From: Pyropia haitanensis
Lineage: Eukaryota > Rhodophyta > Bangiophyceae > Bangiales > Bangiaceae
DNA: 64,000 nt
Assembly: GCA_008729055.1 (NCBI GenBank)
Contig: SDUX01000002.1
Location: forward strand, 686,496 to 750,495
Direction of reading: 5' to 3'
Shown here: piece by piece, positions 20,105 through 30,570 of the stretch
How the letters are laid out: every line of letters starts with the position of its first letter
Numbering within the stretch: the first letter of the stretch is position 1
The notes under the pieces: model-generated
Seen by the model: the letters and a program-made list of their open reading frames with translations, nothing else
The model's database searches: none
What the model was told of the DNA's origin: nothing
Translations under genes and position numbers: made by a program

Positions 20105-21055
20105 GGTGGGGTGGATGGGGGGGGGGGGCGGGGAAGGGGCGGGGGGGACGGCAGGGGAAGAACAAACGGCAGACGGCAGGTGGCGAGTCGCGACGGCGAT
20201 GGACAGCACCGGGATGCGCGGCGGAGAAGACCCCACAAACACACGCACGTTGGTCTGGGGATGGGACACGGCGCACTCGACTACGGGTGCGTCGCCAGCC
20301 ACCGGGCAGCCGCGGGGCGTGCCACGACCACGCGGCGGGCCGTGCAGAGAGACAGCGACCGCGGCGATGGTGCGGGACGCGGGGCGCTCCAGGGCTCGCG
20401 ATCTGGGCCCTCCAGGTGGATCAATCCGCTGGGCCGCCACGACCGTTCAGCACGAATCTGTCGGTGGGGTTTGCGCAACCACCCGCGATAGAGCCCCCCC
20501 TCCCGATCCATCCGTTGCCGAACCTGTCCACCCGTGCGTCTGGCAGTGCAACGCGGTGAGTGGGAGCCGAGCACACGCAAAACACACCGCGTCGCACCTT
20601 CATCGTTGAGTACACCGATTGGAATGACGTTTGAGATGTGGGTGCACAGTTTTTGATCACACAGTACTCAGCGCATCAGAAAATTAAGCCAACTAGCTGT
20701 TTTCAATTTTTTACCACGTGTTGCCGCAGGAGCCGCCTCCAATGCCTGTGTCACGTGGCACTCAACCCTCGACTGGGATTGCCAATCTCCGTGTGGGGCG
20801 CCGGCGGTTCGCGACAGACCCGCCGCCACCACGCGCGTCCGACCTCGCCACCGCCCGTCCCCCCTCCCCCCACCTCCCCCCCCCGTGCCACCGTATCGCC
20901 GCCGCGCCCGCCCTCTGCCGCCGCGCCTGTCACCGGCGGTGCCCTCCCCGCTGGTCGCTGTCGCCCCCCCCGGTCTCCCTGCCTCCCCCCGTTCCATGGC
21001 CGGCGCCCGTGTCGGACACGCAACCCCCGCCGGCGCCAGGCGAGGAGCGCCCGCC
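20105..21055. promoter_or_regulatory. divergent promoter region, MDHAR-like / IF-1
   Basis: Minus-facing CCAAT (ATTGG) at 20618-20622 lies 514 bases before the MDHAR-like ATG; plus-facing CCAAT at 20782-20786 lies 270 bases before the IF-1 ATG. An AT-richer core (about 20630-20720) sits between them, as expected for a bidirectional promoter. No separate gene seen. Confidence 0.4.
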
Positions 21056-21287
21056 ATGGCGTTTGTTGGCGGCGTTGCGGCCGCGGCGGCGGCCGCCGCC
21101 CCCGCCGCTGCCGCCACCTGCAGGTGCCGCTCCGCCTTTACCGGCGTGGCGGTGGCTCCCCCCCTCCCCCTCCCCTCGGCAACCCGCGGCGGCGGTGGCG
21201 GCGGCGGCGGCGGCGTGGCCGCCCCGCGCGCCATGGCCGGCCCCGGCCGGGCCAAGGGCAAAAAGGGGGGCGGCGGGAAGAAGAAGC

Positions 21288-21323
<36 letters not shown>

Positions 21324-21580
21324 GTGGTGCGGCGACCGCCGCCGGCGGCGCGGCCGCCACCACCGACGCGACGTGCATCGAGCTGGACGGCGTCGTGCAA
21401 GAGTCGCTGCCCAACGCAACGTTCCGCGTCAAGCTCGTGGACAATGACGCGCTGCTGCTCGCGCACATTAGCGGCAAGATCCGCAAGAACTACATCCGCA
21501 TCCTCGTGGGGGATACGGTGCGGGTGGAGATTTCGCCCTACGACCTGAGCAAGGGCCGCATCGTCTTCCGGTACAAGTGA
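21056..21580 (+). CDS. infA: translation initiation factor IF-1, nuclear-encoded, plastid
   Basis: 174 residues from ATG 21056 ([16 protein letters not shown]...); an in-frame ATG at 20996 would add 20 residues. The leader is followed by a Gly-rich spacer with a Lys/Arg patch ([15 protein letters not shown]), then the complete IF-1 OB fold at about 108-174: [40 protein letters not shown] and [18 protein letters not shown] ending exactly at the family terminus. IF-1 occupies the ribosomal A site during bacterial-type initiation. With EF-G at 50037 it indicates a nuclear-encoded plastid translation apparatus. The basic Gly-rich spacer is not part of normal IF-1. Confidence 0.9.
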
Positions 21581-22586
21581 GGAGCGTGCCGGGAGTGGGG
21601 TGGGGGGGGGGGGGGGGAGGGAGGGGCGGCAGGGGGGGGACGGGCGGGGGGTGCGTGGTTGCGAATGTGGGCTGTATTGCGGGGTGGGGGGGGGAAGAAG
21701 GGGGGGGGCTGCGAGGCTGTGTGCCGTGAAGACGCGCGTGCGGCTCCTGTTGCGCTTGACGTGTTGATGTGGGCGTGGGCGGCCAGCTCGAGTCGTGCGC
21801 GTAGCGATATGTCAGAGCGGCCGTCCATAAACGACTCTGCCTCGTTCCTACCGTGGTGCACCATCGCGTTGCACACGTGCTGGCGACGGCGGGGGCGCCA
21901 GCCTGCTCGCGCGGGGCGGCGTCCCGTCTGCACACCAAGTCCGTAGACAGCTGTCGTAGAGCCCAACACGGCATGCACGTGTACGGTGCGAACCACCTGG
22001 TAGGGATGCTCGTCGGCCCACGCCCTCTGTGCCACGTGCACGTGGGGAGCGCGACGCGCGCGGCGGGCGGTCAGCACAGCGAGTGCCAGCACCAGCTCGG
22101 CACTGGCGTGGGTGGACTCGCAGGACAACACGGCAGTCTGTTTCCGGCCGTGCGCCTCGACCACCGGTGGGGACCCCGCCCAAGCCGGGGAGGGAGGATG
22201 CGGGGAGTGGCCAGCGGGTGGGGCCCCTCGAACGCACATCCTCTTCAACCGATTCGTCTGCGACTGGGGCGGCCCAGCCGCGGCAGCAGCCGCCATAGAG
22301 GCTGCCGCTCCAGCTACCGGCACGCCACCAGCAGCCGCGCCGGCGGTCACCGCAGCGGCCACGTCGGCCGCGGCGGCACGTGCAACGACTTGCTCTGCAC
22401 GCACACCACAACCACGGTGCCCCTATCCAACATCCCCCCCCCCTCCCGCGTCCCAGAATGCCTCTGTCCCCAGCAACCATTCCATCAGACTCGGCCCCTC
22501 GCCGACCAATCTCCCCCACCGGCCTCGCCCGCGCTCCACCCCGCCCCCCCCCCCCCCCCCCCCCCCCCACCCGCGCCGGCCGACCC
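21581..22586. other. intergenic between convergent genes
   Basis: Poly-G tracts near 21599-21650 and poly-C near 22543-22570. Mixed-composition middle part with no recognised gene. Confidence 0.4.
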
Positions 22587-23344
22587 CTACAGCGTCTCTG
22601 GGATCGCGAGCTGGATGCTCCCCACGTCCAGCAGCCCCTTCTCCTTGAGCTTGGGCGCCCACTTCATCGGCTCCTTGCACCCCCGCGCCCGCAGCACCGC
22701 CTCCACCTCCCCCTGCACCCGCCGGCACACCTTCTTCAACACCTTCCCCGCGTCCGCCGCGAGCACGCACCCGTCGAGCGCCTCCCGCTCGGCGGCGGTC
22801 AGCACCACCCCACTCCCCGCCCACCGCACGTCCACCGGCTTCTCCCACCGCGCCTGCTCGTCGCCGCCGTCATTCCCGGGCGGCGGCGCGCCCAGCTCGG
22901 CCGCCCACGCGGCGAGGATGGTGTCAAACGCGGCGCGCGACGGGCGCGGCAGGCCGAGCGCCCGGTACGCGACGCAGTCGACGGGGCGGCGGCCGAGGTG
23001 CATGCGGAGGGTGTTGTGGATGTCGCGGGATTTGCCAAGGTAGACGACCCGGTCGGCGGCGCCGTAGATGGCGTAGACGCCCGTCTTGGCCGACGGGTCG
23101 GGGTAGGGGATGAGGCCCGTGTCGGGGTCGATGTAGGGGTGGAGGGGGAGGGAGGCCAGCGTGGGGGGGGGGGACCATCGGCGGCCATGGTGGGGGGGGG
23201 GGCGCGGACACGGGCGGCGGGGCGGCCGGCCGCCGCCGCCGCGGGGGGGGCAGCGGTGAAGGCCGACCGGCACGCCGCCCGTCCGCGGCTCTGGGCACGG
23301 CCAGGGACCGGGGCGGCGGCGAGAAAGGCCGCCGATAGAGCCAT
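22587..23344 (-). CDS. plastid GIY-YIG domain protein (GRXS16 N-domain-like), one frame break
   Basis: ATG 23344 opens a plastid-type leader (MALSAAFLAAAPVPGRAQSRGRAACRSAF) in one frame; after a G-run at 23161-23172 the protein continues in another as TLASLPLHPYIDPDTGLIPYP, TGVYAIYGAADRVVYLGKSRD (GIY-YIG-type strand pair), IHNTLRMHLGRRPVDCVAYR, ELGAPPPGNDGG and a helical C-terminus ending at 22587. The VYAIY...YLGKSRD pattern and the PPGN segment resemble the N-terminal domain of plant glutaredoxin S16. No glutaredoxin domain or CGFS motif follows here, so the domain stands alone. About 250 residues. Nuclease activity is not assured. Confidence 0.65.
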
Positions 23345-23764
23345 CGCGACAAGCCCAGAGCAACAACAACCGGCGGGGATAAAGCGGACAGAGACGGGTC
23401 CGGTCCACCACGGGGGAGGGCGCGCGCAGGGTGCAGCGGGCGGCGGGCGCGCGACGGCCACGGCGATGGCGCGGCACGGCGCGCGCGGGACGTTGTGCCA
23501 AAGACGCTGCGTGACCTGCGCTGCCGCCGAGATCCGCGCGCGGGGTGTGCGTACCCAATTCGGTTCTTATCTCCGGCACGTATGGGAAACAGAGAGGTGT
23601 CGCCCACGTGGCGAGACACAGTGGTGCCCGCGGCTGTCGTTTTCTATTCTGTACAGCAGGGAATAATACACAAGAGTCGTTCTCTATGTACAGGGAATGC
23701 ACACGGGGCGGTGCCCCACCCCCCCCCCCCCCCCCCCCCCCCATAGCTCCATGGCGACCCCCCC
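23345..23764. other. spacer between Nuf2 and the GIY-YIG gene
   Basis: Contains the probable promoter of the GIY-YIG gene and the 3' end of Nuf2; a poly-C run spans about 23719-23742. No gene seen. Confidence 0.35.
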
Positions 23765-25177
23765 TCAGACCGCCGCCCCCCCCACGTCGGCCATGGACGG
23801 CACGGCCATCACGGCGGCGAGCCCCTCCCGGTACCGGGCGGCCTCCCCCCCCGCCGCCTCCACCGCGTCCGCCACCGCCGCCAGCGCGGCGTGCACCGCC
23901 CGCAGGCGTGCCGCCGCCGCCTCCACCGCCGCCGCCGTCTCCCCATCCGCCGCCGCCGCCGCCGCCACCGCCGCGTCCCGCGCGCGGTCCGCGTCGGCCA
24001 CCGCCGCGGCCGCCGCCGCCGCCTCCGCCGCCGCCGCCGCCGCGTGGGCGGCCGCGTCCCCGCGGATGCGGCCGAGCCGCCCCCGCAGCCGCGCCGCCGC
24101 GTTGCGCGCGTCGGCGAGCTCCTCTGCCGCCTGGCCGGCGGCCGCGTCGGCGGCGGCCACCCGTGCCGCCGCCGCCGCCTCCTCTGCCGCCGCCCGCTCC
24201 GCGCGGCGCCGCCGCTCCGCCGCCGTCGCGGCGGCGGGGAGGAGTGGCCGCACCGACGTGGCGGCGGCGGCCAGCGCCGAGGCGGCCGCGTCGAGCTCCC
24301 GGACCGCGGCGGTGGTGGCGGCGGCGGCGGCGCGGCGGGCGGCGAGCTCGGCGGCCATGGCGTCGAGCTCGGCGAGCGCCCGCGCGGGGCTGCCCACCAC
24401 CCGCGCGGAGAGGGCGGCGACGGTCGCGGCGCGGTCCGAGGCGAGCATTTCCAGGCGGGCGGTCGCGGCAGAGGTGTCGAGGTGCCGCTGCTTGGCGGTG
24501 ACCTTGGCGTCCTGCAGGCGCGCCTGCTCCGCCTTGGCCGCCGCCAGCGCGGACAGCGTCGCGGCGAGTTGGGGCTGGAGGGCGGCGAGCTCGGGCGCCT
24601 CGGCGTCGCGGGCGGCAACGGCCGCGGCCAGCCGCGCACGGTCCGCGTCGAGGCGGGCGGCAACGTCCGCGCGGCGGCCGCGGAGGACGGCCGACGCGGC
24701 GGCGACCTCGTCGCACTTTTCCATGCGCCCCCGGTGGAAGCGCGCGTAGTTGATGACCGCCGAAAAGATGGCGCGCAGCCGCCGCACGTCGGGCTCGAGG
24801 ATGTCGGTGAGGAGAAAGTCGTCGATCCCCGACGCCTTGGCCACCTTGCCCGTCGCCCACGCGAGGTTCATCAGGCCCACCGACTCCTCGTGCAGCGACG
24901 GCGCGGCCATGTGGTCGGTCGTGCCAAACGCGGGGGTGGCGAGCTCCGCGGGGCCCAGGTGGAGGAAAAAGTCGACAATCTTGGCGAGGGCGGGCCGCAC
25001 CGCCGCGGCGGTGGGCTTTTTGAGGTCCGCAATGGCAAAGTGGAAGCCCATGTTCTTGATGCCCTCCTCGATTTCCGCGGCGGACAGGGACGGGCAGGAG
25101 AACTTGGTCGTGCCGGGCGTGGCGGGCGTGGGGGGGGGTTCCCCGCCGCGGCCGCCGCCGCCCGAGGCGTAGCTCAT
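23765..25177 (-). CDS. NUF2: kinetochore protein Nuf2
   Basis: Intact 470-residue single exon, a usual length for Nuf2. Residues about 25-165 form the Nuf2 CH domain: FSCPSLSAAEIEEGIKNMGF, the DLKKPT motif, IVDFFLHLGP, LHEESVGLMNL, ASGIDDFLLTDILEPDVRRLR and AIFSAVINYARFH, the family's best-conserved block. The remainder (about 170-450) is an Ala/Arg/Glu-rich helix predicted to be coiled coil, for pairing with Ndc80. Nuf2 is part of the Ndc80 complex that attaches kinetochores to microtubules. The coiled coil is strikingly Ala-rich, in line with the genome's composition, but the frame is unbroken. Confidence 0.9.
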   Translation of the reverse strand: MSYASGGGGRGGEPPPTPATPGTTKFSCPSLSAAEIEEGIKNMGFHFAIADLKKPTAAAVRPALAKIVDFFLHLGPAELATPAFGTTDHMAAPSLHEESVGLMNLAWATGKVAKASGIDDFLLTDILEPDVRRLRAIFSAVINYARFHRGRMEKCDEVAAASAVLRGRRADVAARLDADRARLAAAVAARDAEAPELAALQPQLAATLSALAAAKAEQARLQDAKVTAKQRHLDTSAATARLEMLASDRAATVAALSARVVGSPARALAELDAMAAELAARRAAAAATTAAVRELDAAASALAAAATSVRPLLPAAATAAERRRRAERAAAEEAAAAARVAAADAAAGQAAEELADARNAAARLRGRLGRIRGDAAAHAAAAAAEAAAAAAAVADADRARDAAVAAAAAADGETAAAVEAAAARLRAVHAALAAVADAVEAAGGEAARYREGLAAVMAVPSMADVGGAAV

Positions 25178-25730
25178 GGTTGGGGAGGGGGGGGGGGGGC
25201 AACCCGAAAGAGGGTCGTGGCAAGGGTCAGGGGGGGATGGAGAGGGGAGCGGGGCAGGGAGGGACTATGGGGACAGAAGAGGGGCGGAAGGAGAGGCGGG
25301 CAGAGGGGCCAGTGGCGGGCCGCGGCAAGGAGCGGCGGGGGTGCAGCGGGCGGGGGACACCAGCGACGGTGGGCGTCGCCGACGACCAGCAGGGGGCACG
25401 CGCAGGCCACCGCAGGGCAGGGAGGGCGCGGCGTGGGGCGGGCGGCCAAGGCAGCGGAGCCGGCACGCGCACGGCGTGGTCGTGCCGCGCGCGACGTGCG
25501 GCACGACGCGCGGTCGGCGCGCGTCCACACGGTCACGGCGCGGCGGCGGGTGTGCCGCCCGCGAAATCCGGGGAGAGGGGGGGGAGAGACCCGCCGCGCG
25601 CGCAGCGCGCGCGACGACCCCCGTTTAAAATTTCAAACACCGCCCGCCCGCCGCGTCCGTGCTGGTCGGCGCGGGAAATTTTTTGCGTGCCCGCGGGCTA
25701 CCCCACTCCCACCGCCGGCGGATGGGCCTG

Positions 25731-25765
<35 letters not shown>

Positions 25766-26465
25766 CGCGAGCCGCGGTGGACGCGCGCGCGCCGCGGCAA
25801 TGGCCAGCCGGTGGCGGCGGCGGCGACAATGACGACGGCGATGACGGTGACGGTGGTGGTGGCGATGGCGGTAGCCACGACGGCAGTGGCCACGGCCATG
25901 CCGACGGCGAGCGCCGGTGTGGGCGCGGCGGCGGCGCCGCCGCGGCCGCGGCCGCCCGCATCGCCATGACGGCGGCCAGACCGGCGGCGGCCGCCTCGGC
26001 CGCCACGGCCGCCTCGGCCGCCACGGCCGCCACGGCCGCCTCGGCCGCCACGGCCGCCACGGCCGCCACGGCCGCCCGCGGCGCTACCCATTTTTTGTTT
26101 CGGCGCGCGCCGCCGCCGCCGCGTCGGTGCTCCTCACCAGCGCACGGCGGCGGCGGCGGCGGCGGCGGTGGCGGCAGTCGGGGGCGCCCCGCGCTGGCCG
26201 CGCCGCCGCTACTCGCCGCCGCCGCGGCGGCCCCCCCCCCCCTCCCTCCCCCCCCCCCCCCCCTCCTTCCCTCCCCGCCGCCACCCCCCGCCGTCGCCGC
26301 GTCACCGCGCGGTCGTGCCCACCCCCCTGCTCGGGAGGTGCCCCCCGCGGGCCCCGCCTCCGTGGCCGCCGCGTGGCGCTGCTGCCGGCCGCCACCGCCG
26401 GCGCCCGCTGCGTGCTGGCCGCCGCCGCCGCCCGCCGTGGCCGACGGCGGCGGCGGCCACGCGCG

Positions 26466-26496
<31 letters not shown>

Positions 26497-26749
26497 TCCT
26501 GCCGCCGTTGCCCGCTTCACGCCACGTGCGGGGTTGCCGCGGGCGCGCCGCGGCGGTCGGGGTCGTGTGGGCTGGCGGCGGCCCCCCGCGCGGGGCGCGG
26601 CCGCCACGGTGCCGGGCGTGCGCTGCGTGGTTTGGAGGGGGACAGTCGCCGCCTCGGGCGGGGCTCGCCACGTCGGTGGGCACCCCCCCAAGGCGCGCGG
26701 TGTTTTATCTCCCTCCCGCGGCCACCCCCTCATCCCCATCCTTTCCCCC
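25178..26749. other. intergenic repeat-rich region before acyltransferase copy 1
   Basis: Holds the Nuf2 upstream region and, from about 25703, the left part of a segmental duplication (mate from about 30068). Includes a GCC run, a GCCNCGGCC minisatellite and poly-C tracts. Frames are open but low in complexity; no gene recognised. Confidence 0.45.
25990..26077. repeat. GCCNCGGCC minisatellite, copy 1
   Basis: About ten 9-base units alternating GCCACGGCC and GCCTCGGCC. The mate array at 30327-30390 is almost pure GCCACGGCC, so the array has evolved separately since the duplication. Confidence 0.6.
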
Positions 26750-29104
26750 TTACCCCCCCGCCGCCGCCGGCTGCCGGGTCGCGGTAGAAAGCACCGCCCG
26801 CAGCGGTGCCGCCGTCGTCGCCGACCCGTACACCGTCATGTGGTACCCGTCGGGCTCAAAATACAGCACGTACGCGCCACTCACGCGGTCGACGTCCCCC
26901 ACCGGGCACGTCACGTCGTCCGACGTGGGGGCCGCGGGCGGCGGCGGCGCGGTGGCGGCGCGCTCACACGCCGCGCCCATCAGGTCAACGTATCGAAACG
27001 CGGGCGCGGCGGTCGTCGGCGGCGCGGCCGCCACGGCGAGGAGGTCGTGGTGGGCGGCAAACGCCTCGGGGCGGGGGTGATAGGTGCGGGCGCAGAGGCT
27101 GGCGCCCAAAGTGTCCCCGTCGCCGCGATGGTGCCACCAATTCCGCCCGCGCCAGCGCGGCAACGACGGCCACAGAATGTACCGGCGGAGGTCATAGCAG
27201 GGGAAGAGCGCGTCCTTGTCAGGGTGCGCCATCGCTGGCGACGCGCCCACCACCACCGGGTCGAGGCGCATCGCCACGAGCGCGGCGACAATCTCGCTCG
27301 CCGCCGCCGCCGAGTGGAGGAACCCGCGTGACGTTGTCCAGTCGTTCGCGACGAGGACGGTGGTGTTGGGCGGCAGGCGCCCCAGCAGCGCCCACTGGGA
27401 CGCGACAAACTCGCGACACCCCTTGGGTTGCTGCGCCGCGACGCGGTCAAAGCGGCGGAGGGTGGTAAACGTGCACGCGCCGCGGTACGAGACGATCAGC
27501 GCCTGGCCAGGCGCGGCGGCCGCGGCAAGGCCGCCCAGCAGGTGGCGGGCAAAGCTGTTGCCCACCACCACCGCGTCTACCGGTGGCGGCCGGGATAGGG
27601 TGGCATTGGCGGCTATCGCCGCGGCCACGCCTTTGCCGGGCGACACAATGCACCCGACGCTGTACCACGGGGACAGTTTTCCCTCTTCGCCCGGCCCGTA
27701 GGGCAGGTCCACACACCCCGCCCGCATCACGTCACGCCCCTGCGCGATGGTCAGGCCCGACGCCGACGACTTGGCCGCCGCCCACCCGTCGGTGGCGATG
27801 CACCCCGCCACCAGGGCACCTGTCACGGCGGCGCCGGCAGCGATCCACACGCGCCGCCGCCACGTGGCGCGGGTGTCGCCCTTGGCCACCCGCCGCAGCG
27901 GCGCCTCCACCCCCCAGTGCAGCGCCGTGGCCCCGACAGCGGTGACGGCCGCCATCGTCGCTGGGTGGACGGCCCAGCCCTTCTGCGTCGCAGACGCGAC
28001 GTACGCCACGTACACGTACACTGGCCAGTGGACGAGGTAGGCGGCGTAGGAGAGGCGGCCAATGGCACGGGCGGCGGGGTGAGCGAGCGCCCGCCGCGCC
28101 ACCACCGACGAGGGGGACGCGATAAGGGCGGCCGCGCCGGCCACCGCGGGGAGCGCCGCCGAGACGGGGTGCCGGCCGGCGCGGAGGCACGCGGCGGCCG
28201 CCACGATGGCCACCGTGCCGGCGACGGCGGCAGCCTCGGACGGGCGGCCGGCCGGGAGGCCAGCGGGGAGGAGCAGCGCGACAGCCGCGCCCGCCCCAAA
28301 CTCCCACACCCGCGCGGGGAGGAGAAAAAAGGCGGCCGACGCGGCCACCCCCGCAGACGATGGCCGCAGGGCGGGGTGGTGGGCGAGGCCGAGCGACACG
28401 GCCGACGCGGCCGCCACCGCCGCCACCGTCAGGGTGTGCGAGCCGGGGAGGCTACCGGCGGGGCCGACGCCGCCGCCGGTGGCGCCGCCGCCGCTCCCAG
28501 ACGCGGCGCTTTCCCCCCCCGCTGCCCCGCCACTCGCCCGTGGACAGTCCACAGGCAGCCGCCACCGCCACGGCCGCGCCAGCAGCACGAGCGCGGCGGG
28601 GTAGACGGCGTAAAACTGCTCCTCGAGCGACAGCGACCACATGTGGAGCAGCGGCTTGGCCGCCGACGCAACGTCAAAGTACCCCTCCTGCCGCCAAAAG
28701 TACACGTTGGCGACGAGCCCCGCCGCTGCCGCCGCGCTCGCCCCCGCCCGCGCGGCGAGGGCGGGAGGGAAGAGGACCGTCGCGGCGGCAACGGCGCCGG
28801 CCGACGTGGCCAGCGCGGCCGGGTAGAGGCGCCAAAAGCGGGACGCGTACCAGGCGGACAGATGGAAAGTGCCCGCCGCCTGGGCGCCCCGGATGGTGCG
28901 GGTCATCAAGTAGCCTGACAGGACGAGGAACACGTCAACGCCGACATAGCCGCCTTCCGCGGCGGGGACCTTGAAGTGGTACGCGAGGACCAACACGAGG
29001 GCGACCGCCCTGAGGCCGTCGAGGTGGGGCAGGTATGGGATGGGGGCGGGGGGGGAGGCTGGGGGGACAAGCGTTGGGGATGCGCGCAGTGACTCTGCCG
29101 CCAT
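26750..29104 (-). CDS. acyltransferase-3 + SGNH membrane protein (OafA-like), copy 1
   Basis: 784 residues, single exon, start 29104. The N-terminal two-thirds is an acyltransferase-3 domain: HLDGLRAVALVLVLAYHF (His43), GGYVGVDVFLVLSGYLM (51-67), RFWRLYP (89-95), MWSLSLEEQFYAVYP (155-169), then multiple membrane helices. After a last helix near WIAAGAAVTGALVAG comes a luminal/extracytoplasmic SGNH-like domain: VVVGNSFARHL near 515 (block I, GNS in place of GDS) and EPDGYHMTVYGS near 754 (block V Asp/His). Bacterial OafA-type proteins of this layout O-acetylate cell-surface glycans. A role in modifying wall galactans would be inference. Codon use matches its neighbours, so any transfer would be old. 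Confidence 0.82.
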   Translation of the reverse strand: MAAESLRASPTLVPPASPPAPIPYLPHLDGLRAVALVLVLAYHFKVPAAEGGYVGVDVFLVLSGYLMTRTIRGAQAAGTFHLSAWYASRFWRLYPAALATSAGAVAAATVLFPPALAARAGASAAAAAGLVANVYFWRQEGYFDVASAAKPLLHMWSLSLEEQFYAVYPAALVLLARPWRWRLPVDCPRASGGAAGGESAASGSGGGATGGGVGPAGSLPGSHTLTVAAVAAASAVSLGLAHHPALRPSSAGVAASAAFFLLPARVWEFGAGAAVALLLPAGLPAGRPSEAAAVAGTVAIVAAAACLRAGRHPVSAALPAVAGAAALIASPSSVVARRALAHPAARAIGRLSYAAYLVHWPVYVYVAYVASATQKGWAVHPATMAAVTAVGATALHWGVEAPLRRVAKGDTRATWRRRVWIAAGAAVTGALVAGCIATDGWAAAKSSASGLTIAQGRDVMRAGCVDLPYGPGEEGKLSPWYSVGCIVSPGKGVAAAIAANATLSRPPPVDAVVVGNSFARHLLGGLAAAAAPGQALIVSYRGACTFTTLRRFDRVAAQQPKGCREFVASQWALLGRLPPNTTVLVANDWTTSRGFLHSAAAASEIVAALVAMRLDPVVVGASPAMAHPDKDALFPCYDLRRYILWPSLPRWRGRNWWHHRGDGDTLGASLCARTYHPRPEAFAAHHDLLAVAAAPPTTAAPAFRYVDLMGAACERAATAPPPPAAPTSDDVTCPVGDVDRVSGAYVLYFEPDGYHMTVYGSATTAAPLRAVLSTATRQPAAAGG

Positions 29105-30067
29105 GATTGCAGGCCACGGGGGTGGCACGGGCGGGGGTGTATGGCGGGTAGTACGTGAGGAGAGTCGGCGGCGGTCGGCTGGGGGGGCAATGGCGAGTAG
29201 GCGGACGGATGGGAAGTGCAGCGGTGCGTGCGGGAACTGTGCGTTGTGGCGCCACCCGCCCCAGTGACAGCGGCGGGCGCGGCGCCGGCGCCGGCCCGAC
29301 GCGGCTGCGCGTCCAGCGCCGCACCCGCCGGGCTGTCGACGGCCCGGTGCGTCGAGCCATGGACGCCACAGCGCCAGTGTTTGTCGCCAGCCGCTCGTGG
29401 CGGGCGGTCGCAGTGGGAGTGGGCGGGCGAGGAGGCGGGGGGGTTCGATCACCCAACGACACCGTGCGACTCCCTCATCGTCCGGCGGTGCCATCCTCAC
29501 TCGAGAGCAGGGACGCGCCCCCCCTTTCGACGCACCCCACCGGCTCGAAAGCAAACGGGAGGCCCCTGCGCCCAATGGGCCTGCGGCGACGGTACGGTAC
29601 GTACACGATGAGTCAGCCGGACGATGTACAGCAAGCATTGAGCGGAGAGAGGGTGGGGTCGTACCGCCGTGGTTCGCGTGGCTGACAAGGCGCGAATGGC
29701 GGCACGGGACCAGACACGTCGACGCTGGGGACGCGCGCGCTGTCGTGGGGTGGCGTACGTGGCTGGAAGTCAGCACTCATTACAGTAGCTGGACGTGCCC
29801 ACGTGATGACGTCACGGTGCATAACATCAGCGCTGTGCGAAATAAATCTTGTATTTCTCATGGCGATCTGCCCGCGACAAGACCGGGCAGTGATCGACAA
29901 TTACTACAAGAGGTACTGCAGTCACGCTTCAGTTGTCAGTCGATATCCAGCCCAGAACTGGGCGTTTCTCATCCAATGTAGCCAAAACGACAAATAATGA
30001 AAAAGTGCAAAAAAGAGTCCCCATAGCAAGGGTACTTTCACGAACGTGCTTTCAGTTGAGTGTATTG
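29105..30067. other. upstream region of acyltransferase copy 1
   Basis: GC falls markedly from about 29770 to 30060. No gene recognised; this stretch has no visible mate upstream of copy 2, so the duplication ends near the start codons. Confidence 0.4.
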
Positions 30068-30326
30068 GGGTACCCCATTTCCACCGCCGGCGGGTGGACC
30101 TGGCCGCCGCCGTCGCCGTCACGAGCCGAGGTCGACCAGAGCGTCGCGCGGCCACGGCCGGCCGGTGGCGGCGGTGACGACGACGACTACCGCGGCAACG
30201 CCGACGGTGGCGGCGACGGCAGCAACGACGACGGCAGTAGCCGCGACGGCGGTGGCCCGGTGTGGTCGCGGCGGCGGCGCTTCCGCGGCCGCGGCTGCCG
30301 GCATCGCCATGACGGCGGCCAGACCG

Positions 30327-30390
30327 GCCACGGCCGCCACGGCCGCCACGGCCGCCACGGCCGCCACGGCCGCCACGGCCGCCATGGCCG
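30327..30390. repeat. GCCACGGCC minisatellite, copy 2
   Basis: About seven tandem 9-base units, nearly pure. Mate of the array at 25990-26077. Confidence 0.6.
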
Positions 30391-30570
30391 CCCGCGGCGC
30401 TACCCTTTTTTTATTTTGGCGCGCGCCGCCACCGCCGCGTCGGTGCTCCTCACCAGCGCACGGCGGCGGCGGCGGCGGCGGCGATAGCGGTAGTGGGGGC
30501 GCCCCGCGCTGGCAGCGCCGCCGCGGCGGGCGCCCCCGCCCTCCCTCCCCCCCCCCCCCTCCTCCCAGCG

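Larger units (their letters stand above)
25703..29104. repeat. segmental duplication, copy A
   Basis: Runs from a TACCCCA...CACCGCCGGCGG block through the minisatellite, the RYPFF-encoding stretch and the whole acyltransferase gene. Mate: about 30068-30570 plus 32454-35244, interrupted by a transposon-like insertion. Similarity is near-identical close to and within most of the gene and lower in the outer flank. Confidence 0.7.

Noticed and set aside
25990..26077. Regular short repeats as a possible CRISPR array
   Set aside because: Nine-base GC-only units in direct tandem, no spacers, no cas genes, eukaryotic context.
29430..29460. GGGTTCGATCACCC, another T-loop-like sequence
   Set aside because: Only a short stem pairs; no D-arm, anticodon arm or acceptor stem is found upstream.
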